Assembly: GCF_002237555.1 (NCBI RefSeq)
Contig: NZ_CP022542.1
Location: 90,468-154,467, forward strand
From: Antarctobacter heliothermus
GTDB taxonomy: Bacteria > Pseudomonadota > Alphaproteobacteria > Rhodobacterales > Rhodobacteraceae
Length of the DNA stretch: 64,000 bases
Reading direction: 5' to 3'
The notes under the pieces were generated by a model. It was not told where the DNA came from. It searched no databases and saw only the letters and a program-made list of their open reading frames with translations. Positions 26,154-33,094 of this stretch are shown here, one piece after another (positions within the stretch are counted from its first letter, which is position 1; the number at the start of each line of letters is the position of its first letter). The position numbers were made by a program, and so were the translations under genes.

Positions 26154-26717
26154 ATGACCAAATTCGACCGTTTCGACGAAACATCCGCCCCTGCCGCCGC
26201 CGTGCCGCTGATCGAAAAGTCGAAAAAGGCCTTTGGCCGCCTGCCGGGGCTGCATTCGGTGATGGCCGGATCGCCCGCGCTGCTGGACGGTTATCAGGTG
26301 CTGCACCGGCTGTTCGCCGAACAAACCGACTTTGACGCCGACGAAAAGACCGTCGTCTGGCAGACCATCAACGTCTACCACGAATGCCACTACTGCGTGC
26401 CCGCCCACACCGGCATCGCCAAGATGATGAAGGTCGACGACGCGATTTCCGACGCGCTGCGCGACGAAACCCCGCTCCCAACAGCAAAACTGGAGGCGCT
26501 GCGGACCTTTACGCTGGCCATGCTGGACAGCCGGGGCAACCCCGACGATGCACAGCTTGAGGCGTTTTATGCCGCGGGCTATGCGCAGCGCCATGTGCTG
26601 GACGTGATCCTTGGCCTGTCGCAGAAGGTCATGAGCAACTACACCAACCACGTCGCACAGACCCCGGTGGACGAGGTGATGCAGAAATTCGCCTGGACCC
26701 CCAAAGCCGACCGCTGA
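26154..26717 (+). CDS. AhpD / carboxymuconolactone decarboxylase-family protein
   Basis: 187 aa from the ATG at 26154 (AAGGAACC upstream). The family motif E-x7-C-x2-C-x3-H is visible as YHECHYCVPAH, with Cys pair and His. Members of this peroxidase-like branch use the cysteines to reduce peroxides; the decarboxylase members lack the pair. Helical throughout, cytoplasmic. Expressed divergently from the TetR gene under its operators. It follows the aromatic-catabolic genes on the map but shows no direct link to them. Confidence 0.83.
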   Translation: MTKFDRFDETSAPAAAVPLIEKSKKAFGRLPGLHSVMAGSPALLDGYQVLHRLFAEQTDFDADEKTVVWQTINVYHECHYCVPAHTGIAKMMKVDDAISDALRDETPLPTAKLEALRTFTLAMLDSRGNPDDAQLEAFYAAGYAQRHVLDVILGLSQKVMSNYTNHVAQTPVDEVMQKFAWTPKADR

Positions 26718-26761
26718 ACACTGACGCCCCGACATATCCGGGGCAGATCAGGGGCGCGGCT

Positions 26762-26779
26762 CCGGGGGATACCCCCCGG
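26762..26779. terminator. Hairpin between convergent genes
   Basis: CCGGGGG / CCCCCGG stem with a 4-nt loop, between the AhpD-like gene and the CAP/RTX gene. No U-run. Confidence 0.4.
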
Positions 26780-26810
26780 GGCGGACGCCGAACCCACCAT
26801 GCGGCGGTGA

Positions 26811-28706
26811 TCAGACGCTGATCATCGCCGCCTCTGGCTCTGCGTCCAGGAACACCACCCGCACGGCGCCATCCTCAAAGACCGTGTCGCCATCCTCGAC
26901 GCGCATATGGGCCATCGCCTCACCCACGTCGGCATAGCCAAAGCCGGTCAGATCGATGCTGTCCCAAGGCTCTAGGTCCGTAACCGTCTTGTCCCCGTCC
27001 CCGGACGGCGCAAAGACAAAGGTATCCGCCCACAGGCCCCCCGACAGCAGGTCATCCCCGGCGTCGGGCCGCAACACATCATCCGGCCCAAGACCACGCA
27101 TGAAGGCGATCAGATCGCCTTCGGTGCCCGCGACAAACTCGGGCGATTGCACAAAACGCTCCACCAGCGTCTCACGGGTCATGCCGTCGGCAAGCTGTGA
27201 CGACCAGGCCGCAAAGCCGCCCGCATCCGGGCTCCGGTCCAGCACGTTGTTATACAGCAGCGTGATGAACTCCGCATCCGTGGTCGCGCCATAGGTGCTC
27301 TGGAACTCGGGCGAGGCCATGAACTGCGCCACCACCGTCTGGAACGCCGTGCCGCCCGCCAGCGACGTCACCCAGCCGTCCAGACCGCCCACATCCGGTT
27401 CGCGGTCGAAAATCCCGCGATACAATCTGTATACATCATCCACCCAGCTGGTCGGGTCATGGGCGACGTCGAAATCCGCCTGCGCACCGGCGCGTTTGGC
27501 CTGATGTTCCGCGCTCTCGGCGATGATCAACACCACCTCTGCGCGGCTCATGCCACCGTCCAGATTGCCCACAAGCCCATTCAGCCCCGCCGCCTGTGGG
27601 GGCCGCCCCAGCACGTTGACAAACAGCAGCGTGACAAATTCGGTGTTTGTGGTGGCACCGTAGGTGGCCTGAAACTCGGGCGCGTTTACAAACCCCGTGG
27701 CCACCTGTTCCAACGTGCGCGCGCCTGCGGCCAGCATCTTGACCCAGGCCTGATGGCCGTTCACATCCGGCTCACGGCCAAAGACCGCCGCATACAGCCG
27801 GTAAACCTGCGCCGAGACATCGGTGCCGTACAGCCCCCGTCCCTCGCCCAGCAGCACGTCGTTGCCCGCCAGCCCCATCAGGGTGTTGGCGTCATTGCCT
27901 GTCCCCTCCAGCAGGTCAGCGCCGGAGGTGCCGGTGATCTCGTCCGGGTCACCGTACAGATCGCTCAGCGCCACCTCACCATCGCCAAAGCGCACCCGCT
28001 CGATGCCCAGCAGCGACAATTCCATCCCCGGCGCGCTCAGCAGCGGGGCTGCCTGCGTGCCGCCCACCGTGACCTGATCGCGGTTCTGCGTCAGGACAAG
28101 CGTATCGGTGCCCGCGCCGCCATCGACGGTGTCGGTGCCGCCGCCTCCGCGCAGCGTGTCGTTGCCCGCGCCGCCGGCGATAAAGTCATCACCCCCCTGC
28201 CCCGTCAGCACGTCCGGCCCGCTGCCACCCGCAAGATCCAGATCCACCAGCCCGCCGGTCATGGCAAAGTTCTGCGTCACCAGCACGCTGTTGAACCGGC
28301 CCGTGTCATAGGTCAGCGGCCCCAGCGCGATGCCGATGCCGATCACCGTCAGGTCGGGATCCATCAGGTTGGCGTAATGGTTGGGGCTGTTCATCAGGCT
28401 TCTGTGCAGCAGCTCGACCTCATCAATGTAGCTGCCAGAGCCCGAGACCGACACGGCGGCGATGTTCTCGGCGCTGCGCCATGTGCCCGACAGGTCCATG
28501 TCCGCCGCGCGCATCCGGTCGGTGGGGCTGCTGCCACCGACCCCCTCATGATCAAAGGTATCACTCGCCACCATCCAGTCGCTGTGCGCCTGCGCCGAGG
28601 TGTTCAGGTTCAGCTCCAGCAGCAGCGGCTCCAGACCCTGCGCGGCACGGTCCGCGTTGATCAGATCCAGCATGTAGCGTTCAAGAGCGCTGGCGGTGGT
28701 GGTCAT
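26811..28706 (-). CDS. Secreted CAP-domain protein with RTX repeats and four DUF4214 units
   Basis: 631 aa from the ATG at 28706. CAP/SCP domain at 8-147 (HSDWMVASDTFDHEG, MNSPNHYANLMDP); calcium-binding RTX nonapeptides at 158-205 (GGDDFIAGGAGNDTLRGGGG) and again at 258-290; four DUF4214 units at about 298-350, 354-404, 423-472 and 478-526, each with VYRLY-type and PEFQ-ATYGATT-type signatures; a final RTX-like tail. No N-terminal signal peptide, which with the RTX repeats indicates type I secretion. It shares the C-terminal plan with the subtilase at 52493-55414. The function of DUF4214 is unknown; an adhesive or matrix role is plausible. Confidence 0.85.
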   Translation of the reverse strand: MTTTASALERYMLDLINADRAAQGLEPLLLELNLNTSAQAHSDWMVASDTFDHEGVGGSSPTDRMRAADMDLSGTWRSAENIAAVSVSGSGSYIDEVELLHRSLMNSPNHYANLMDPDLTVIGIGIALGPLTYDTGRFNSVLVTQNFAMTGGLVDLDLAGGSGPDVLTGQGGDDFIAGGAGNDTLRGGGGTDTVDGGAGTDTLVLTQNRDQVTVGGTQAAPLLSAPGMELSLLGIERVRFGDGEVALSDLYGDPDEITGTSGADLLEGTGNDANTLMGLAGNDVLLGEGRGLYGTDVSAQVYRLYAAVFGREPDVNGHQAWVKMLAAGARTLEQVATGFVNAPEFQATYGATTNTEFVTLLFVNVLGRPPQAAGLNGLVGNLDGGMSRAEVVLIIAESAEHQAKRAGAQADFDVAHDPTSWVDDVYRLYRGIFDREPDVGGLDGWVTSLAGGTAFQTVVAQFMASPEFQSTYGATTDAEFITLLYNNVLDRSPDAGGFAAWSSQLADGMTRETLVERFVQSPEFVAGTEGDLIAFMRGLGPDDVLRPDAGDDLLSGGLWADTFVFAPSGDGDKTVTDLEPWDSIDLTGFGYADVGEAMAHMRVEDGDTVFEDGAVRVVFLDAEPEAAMISV

Positions 28707-28766
28707 CTCTGGTGTCCTGTCCTGTTTCGCGCGCGAAACATTGTCTGCGGATCGCGGCATCCCTGC

Positions 28767-28784
28767 GGCGGGACTATACCCGCC
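28767..28784 (-). terminator. Hairpin shared with the downstream end of the 52-kb subtilase gene
   Basis: GGCGGG-ACTATA-CCCGCC, identical to 52442-52459; both lie about 34 bp after the stop of a subtilase-type reading frame (relic here, intact there). Sequence identity extends from about 28765 to 28836 with few changes. Confidence 0.55.
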
Positions 28785-28817
28785 ACAGACCGTGTCGCCC
28801 ATATTCCATCTGGCCGC

Positions 28818-28940
28818 TCAGGCACTGGCGATCATCCCTGACCGACCCGTCGCCCACCCGCGGCGTCCAGCCCCCCGCGCTAGACATTCCGCACTACGCC
28901 ACCACCCCAAATGCCCAGTTGCCGTTCAGCGCGGTGCCGA
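28818..28940 (-). pseudogene. Relic of a subtilase/P-domain/RTX gene with large internal deletion
   Basis: Read on the minus strand, 28880-28940 matches the coding sequence of the P domain of the subtilase at 52493-55414 (GTALNG-type segment and a following Met-Ser-Ser-Ala-Gly). Near 28838 it jumps to the last codons of that gene family, ending GMIASA and a stop at 28818 (GMITIA in the intact gene). The roughly 1.45 kb between these points in the intact gene are missing, as is everything upstream. It sits 112 bp upstream of the CAP/RTX gene start, so the two RTX genes were once neighbours. Confidence 0.75.
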
Positions 28941-29273
28941 GTGTGTTCTTCGCAGCCGCCAATTGTCGGAAACTGCGTGCATGGATCTGAGCAGTTGCTT
29001 CAAGGCTCCATGATCTGGGCTTCAATGAATTGTGTTTTATTCATCGGAATCCTCTCAGTCTTCCTGTCGAAAAAATTGGACGCCCTCGTTCCCTTTAGAT
29101 CGGGGGGGAATTACCACGTGATCCCATGCCGATGGGACCTGTGATTCAGTTATCCATAAAAACTTGAGCATTTTTGCAGATTTTCCAGAAATTATCCGTC
29201 GGTACTTTCAGGTCGGCCTCCTAACCTTGGGATGTGGCCTGCAACAGGCAGGTAAATTCAAGGAGAAAGACTG
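28941..29273. other. Gap at the left edge of the island
   Basis: No gene recognised. It contains a small hairpin TCCCAT-gccg-ATGGGA (29122-29137) and an AT-rich stretch (about 29140-29215) with TTATCCATA at 29150, one base off a DnaA box. AAGGAGAAAG precedes the next ATG. The change from GC-rich to AT-rich sequence suggests that the island boundary lies here. Confidence 0.35.
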
Positions 29274-31073
29274 ATGAAAGACGACGCGAAAGAAATGGAA
29301 ACGACTTCGGCATTGGAGCTGATCGAGGAGGTGAACGAGCGTTCGGATTTGGAACCGGAGGTGGATGAGACATTCGTGCCTGATGGCTTTGTATTAACTG
29401 AGCAGGGCCTCTATAAATTGGTACCGTTGAAAGATGGCAGTTATGACTTCCAATGGATCTGTGACTGGATTCACGTCAAGGCGTTGACAGAAAACATAGA
29501 GGGCCGTGAGAATGGCATTCTGGTTGAGCTTCGGACACGGAAGGGAACGTTGCGGGAGTTGATTGTTCTCGCGAAACACTTTTCGGGAAGTGGCACCAGG
29601 GTCATCGCCGACCTACTAGACCTCGGGTTTCAGATCGCGCCGGGGCCTGCCCGTAAAGATTTGCTGCGCGCGCTGCAGGAATGGAACCACTATCGTTGGT
29701 GCATCAGCACGACCAAACGGGGGTGGGTGAATGACAGAAATTTCATCTTGCCAGACTCATCCGTGCTGGGCCCGGGCAACTTCAAATTTGTGGAGCAGGA
29801 TGTCGCGATGGGAGCCCCCAAGAATGGCACGTTGGAAGGCTGGCGCACGGAGGTCGCAAGCAAGGCACCTGGCAATCCATTGGTTATCCTCGCCATAGCC
29901 GCAAGCCTGGCCGGCCCATTGTTGGCCCAGCTTGGCCTCGAAGGTGGCGGGGTTCACTATCGTGGTGGTTCCAGCAGCGGCAAATCAACGTTGCTGAACA
30001 CGGCGGCGTCTGTGTGGTACGCACCTGGCGAAGTACAATCCTGGCAGGGCACGATTTCGGGCATGGAGGCCAAGGCGGCGGCTTTCAATGGAACATGCCT
30101 TTGCCTGGATGAGTTGGCCGAGGTCTCCGCCACTGCGGCAGATACGCTGATTTATGTGTTGGCGAACGGGTCCGGCAAGGCACGTGCAAACTCACAGGGC
30201 GGTCAGGCTGAGGCAAATCGCTTTGGCTTGGTGATCCAGTCTAGCGGCGAAATCGACATAGCCACCAAACTGGCAGAGGGTGGCCGGACGGCCCAAGCCG
30301 GGCAAACGCTGCGGCTTATGGATTTGCAGGCCGATAGCCGACAGCACGGTGTTTTCGACACCCTGCATGATCTGCCAGACGGACGACGGTTCAGTGAACA
30401 TCTGAAAACGAGCGCCGCCATGCACCATGGCCACGCAGGTCCCGCATTTGTCGACGCGCTGTTAAAGCGCGGGACCGTTCCGTTCATCAAAGCCCAAGGG
30501 CTTATTGCGCATTTTCTCTACACCACGAGGGAGCGTCACAAGAAATCCGTGAATGATATTGCGGACCGGGCAATGAAGCGATTTGCCGTCTATGCAGCGG
30601 CTGGTGAGCTTGCCACCGCTTATGGACTCACGGGATGGCCACCAAGGACGGCCTATGACGCAGCACAGGACATGTTCGGGCTGTGGTTGCAGGGCCAGAC
30701 GACACCGGAAGAGATCGCCGAAATCGAGGCAGTGCGGCGCGTGCAGGCGTTTCTGGAGCGGCATGGTGAAGACTGCCGTGATCTTGCTCTTCCGCCACCG
30801 GATGCCGATGCGCCTTTGGTGTTCCGGAAAGACCAGTTTGCTTTTCTGCCACGAGAGACATGGTCCATGATTCATGGAAGCATGGACCCAAGAAAGGCAG
30901 CGCATGCACTCGAGACGCGGGGATTTTTGTCATTCGGTGACGGCCGGAACATGATGGCAAAAGCGCCGACCGGGTCAGGAATGTCGCGCGGATACAAAGT
31001 ACATCTGAGTATCCTTGACTGGAAACCGTCGGAAATGTCGGAAAGTCGGAAAATGGTTTCCTTGTTGGTATGA
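29274..31073 (+). CDS. DUF927 domain protein (helicase/primase-associated ATPase of a mobile element)
   Basis: 599 aa. The DUF927 core (about 90-390) carries a Walker A GGSSSGKST at 231-239 and a Walker B CLCLDELAE at 275-283. LVIQSSGEID and the C-terminal VFRKDQFAFLP / GFLSFGDGRNMMAKAPTGSG segments are also family-like. DUF927 proteins resemble the Cch helicases of staphylococcal islands and are found in phages, plasmids and integrative elements, where they are thought to support replication. The usual separate primase domain is not present, so a partner may be missing. Codon use is less GC-biased than in flanking genes, fitting transfer. A C-terminal fragment of a second copy lies inverted at 35755-36024. 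Confidence 0.82.
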   Translation: MKDDAKEMETTSALELIEEVNERSDLEPEVDETFVPDGFVLTEQGLYKLVPLKDGSYDFQWICDWIHVKALTENIEGRENGILVELRTRKGTLRELIVLAKHFSGSGTRVIADLLDLGFQIAPGPARKDLLRALQEWNHYRWCISTTKRGWVNDRNFILPDSSVLGPGNFKFVEQDVAMGAPKNGTLEGWRTEVASKAPGNPLVILAIAASLAGPLLAQLGLEGGGVHYRGGSSSGKSTLLNTAASVWYAPGEVQSWQGTISGMEAKAAAFNGTCLCLDELAEVSATAADTLIYVLANGSGKARANSQGGQAEANRFGLVIQSSGEIDIATKLAEGGRTAQAGQTLRLMDLQADSRQHGVFDTLHDLPDGRRFSEHLKTSAAMHHGHAGPAFVDALLKRGTVPFIKAQGLIAHFLYTTRERHKKSVNDIADRAMKRFAVYAAAGELATAYGLTGWPPRTAYDAAQDMFGLWLQGQTTPEEIAEIEAVRRVQAFLERHGEDCRDLALPPPDADAPLVFRKDQFAFLPRETWSMIHGSMDPRKAAHALETRGFLSFGDGRNMMAKAPTGSGMSRGYKVHLSILDWKPSEMSESRKMVSLLV

Positions 31074-31285
31074 TCCTTACCTGCCCCGGTTATCCCGCCG
31101 GGACGATACAAAATGGACTGCCCCTCTTGGCCATCCCTGGCCGAGGGGGGCGCTGCAAATTCAATGAGACGCGCAAAAGTGTCGGATATGTCGGAAAAGT
31201 CGGAGCGAGGCCGTGATGCGGGCCTATCCGGGTCTATGGGGGAGTTGGCGTAAATACGCGCCGCAAAGCCCTGGATACATTTTTC

Positions 31286-31348
31286 TTGACAATATCGGAA
31301 TTAATTTCGAATCGCGCATTGAAACCCCGAATCGCGATTCCAATATCG
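31286..31348 (+). promoter_or_regulatory. Promoter region with nested palindromes
   Basis: TTGACA at 31286-31291, then AATATCG (31291-31297 and again 31342-31348), a CGAATCGCG half-site (31308-31316), and the perfect 12-bp palindrome GAATCGCGATTC (31329-31340). The outer copies form an imperfect inverted repeat (10 of 13). It lies 100-160 bp upstream of the three-gene run starting at 31448 and looks like a repressor-controlled promoter; a -10 box is not clear. Confidence 0.5.
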
Positions 31349-31447
31349 TAGATACCGGTCACCGGGGCGTTCGAATAAGCGGACGAAAAGAGAGTTCGTA
31401 CCTCTCCTCCCGCCCTGACCAAAACGCTGACGGATGAGGTCAACGAC

Positions 31448-31927
31448 ATGGCTATCAACAATCTAGGCACCCAGTCGGGTGTGATCAATGCGGCGCGCCG
31501 TACTTCCCAATCGTCTCACGACGCATTTGCACGCTTTCTTGCAACTCTGCCGACGCTGATTTCCAGCGAAGCGGATGTTACCGGGTACAGCGGACAGGAT
31601 CCCGCCTTGGATCATTGGATCCGGGAGGCTGAGGCCGCGCGCCAGATATCTCTCGATCAGGTCGACTATCTGCACTCAGATCTGGGCCCGAATGCAACCG
31701 GCCACGAGAGGCTGTTCTTTGAAATCGCAGCCGCCTTTCAAACCATCATGACATCCGATGACATCGAGGACGTGGCCGCCCTGCGGACGCAAACCCGGGC
31801 GCTTCACGAGCGCCTCACTGACGAGCTGCAGGCGCTGACGATGTCGGCCGCCGCGTTGGATCGGCTTGAGGATTATCTCGCGCTTGATGACGCGTTTGAA
31901 GAGCTGGAGCCGGGGCTCTCGTTCTAA
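31448..31927 (+). CDS. Small helical protein of unknown function (first gene of the island operon)
   Basis: 159 aa, acidic and predicted almost wholly alpha-helical, with no cysteines in clusters, no signal peptide and no membrane segment. Examples: ARFLATLPTLISSEADVT and TRALHERLTDELQALTMSAA. GATGAGG lies upstream of the ATG. I do not recognise a family. It is the first of three same-strand genes (gaps 117 and 45 bp) ending in the FtsH-like protease. Size and charge would suit an adaptor, regulator or immunity-type partner, but that is speculation. Confidence 0.6.
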   Translation: MAINNLGTQSGVINAARRTSQSSHDAFARFLATLPTLISSEADVTGYSGQDPALDHWIREAEAARQISLDQVDYLHSDLGPNATGHERLFFEIAAAFQTIMTSDDIEDVAALRTQTRALHERLTDELQALTMSAAALDRLEDYLALDDAFEELEPGLSF

Positions 31928-32044
31928 ACGCTTCCCCTTTTTGAACACGACCAAACGGCGGCGCGGGTTTTCTGCGCCGCGTCTTCACCGGTGGCCGGTT
32001 TTGGCCAGCGGGCCAACTTTTGCAGTTTCGAGAGGTCATCTGCC

Positions 32045-33049
32045 ATGCCTGTAGCTTCACATCAATTGAATCGCGTCTTGCATCCCGTCGTCGATTTTGA
32101 AGGCCGCGATCTGCATATCCATCGCCGCTCTCAGCACCATGACCCCAAGGTTTGGCAAGTTCGCTACCCGGGGCAACCGCTCCCGGAATGGGAAGATATC
32201 GCCCGGTCAAAAGGCTTCCGCATTCATGCCCGGGTCAGGGACAAAAACCATCTGGCCCTGGAGTGTCTCAGCTGCGGTGGCCTGACGGCGCAACGTGTCT
32301 TTGCGCTGAGGACCGCCAGAATCCGTTGCGAAGACTGCGCCAGCCAAAAACGGAGCACTCTCGCCGACACCATCGGGCTCGAATTTATCGAGCGGGATCC
32401 GGCGGATCATCAATACGCCTTCTACCGCGCGGCTTGCGGTCACCGCATTCGCCGCCAACGCGAGTTCATCGACCGTGTTGCTGACGGGGTATGCCAGGTG
32501 CGCTGCGAGATATGCCTGCAGGACAAAGAAAGGGCGGAGGCCGAGGCGCGTGGCTGGGAATGGCAGGGTCCGGACCCAGACGGGAATGATAACTACCGGC
32601 TCTATCGTCACAGCTGTGGGCACGACCAACGCATCGCGCGGGCGAACATGAAGTTCGGACAATGTGATTGTGCAGGCTGCGGCGAGAGCTGGAGTTCGAA
32701 GCCCTCTTTTCTCTACCTGTTCCGCATTCGGATCCCGGACAAGGGGTTGGACTGCGTGAAGTTTGGCTATTCCGGTCGCCCGGACAAGCGCCTGCGCCAT
32801 CAGCTGAGCCTGCCTAAATCCGCAAAGTCGGACGTTCTGCGCACCGTTGCGATCAAGACCGGACACGCGGCCTGTCGCCTTGAAAAGTCAGCGCATGCGC
32901 GTTTGCGGCGCAGGTTTCCGGAATGTGTTGTGCCACCGGAACGCTATGTCGGCCTGATCAACGTCTCGAGTGAGATCTATAGCCCTGCGCTTTTGCCAAA
33001 GTTGCAGCGTCTTCTTGACGAGATCGAGCAGCAGCAATCCGCAGCCTGA
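32045..33049 (+). CDS. Zinc-ribbon protein with C-terminal GIY-YIG-like (MUG113/T5orf172-type) domain
   Basis: 334 aa from the ATG at 32045 (GAGAGG upstream). The N-terminal two thirds hold several zinc-ribbon-like clusters: CLSCGG (about 77-82), CEDCAS, CGH, CEICLQ, a second CGH, and CDCAGC. The C-terminal part reads FLYLFRIRIP (222-231), VKFGYSGRPDKRLRHQ (238 on), a Glu in RLEKSAHARLRRRF and VPPERYVG; this matches the layout of the GIY-YIG-like MUG113 group (GIY replaced by YLF, YIG by FGYS). A DNA- or RNA-binding nuclease is plausible. It lies 45 bp before the AAA protease gene. Confidence 0.6.
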   Translation: MPVASHQLNRVLHPVVDFEGRDLHIHRRSQHHDPKVWQVRYPGQPLPEWEDIARSKGFRIHARVRDKNHLALECLSCGGLTAQRVFALRTARIRCEDCASQKRSTLADTIGLEFIERDPADHQYAFYRAACGHRIRRQREFIDRVADGVCQVRCEICLQDKERAEAEARGWEWQGPDPDGNDNYRLYRHSCGHDQRIARANMKFGQCDCAGCGESWSSKPSFLYLFRIRIPDKGLDCVKFGYSGRPDKRLRHQLSLPKSAKSDVLRTVAIKTGHAACRLEKSAHARLRRRFPECVVPPERYVGLINVSSEIYSPALLPKLQRLLDEIEQQQSAA

Positions 33050-33094
33050 TCTAGCCCCGCGCCCCATTCCCCGGACATTCATTGGAGGTCTGCC

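Noticed and set aside
27459..28841. A 460-codon open frame opposite the CAP/RTX gene
   Set aside because: The minus-strand gene has clear CAP, RTX and DUF4214 signatures; this frame has none.
29150..29200. DnaA-box-like sequences as a replication origin
   Set aside because: Only one near match (TTATCCATA) and one poor match; no cluster and no replication initiator gene.
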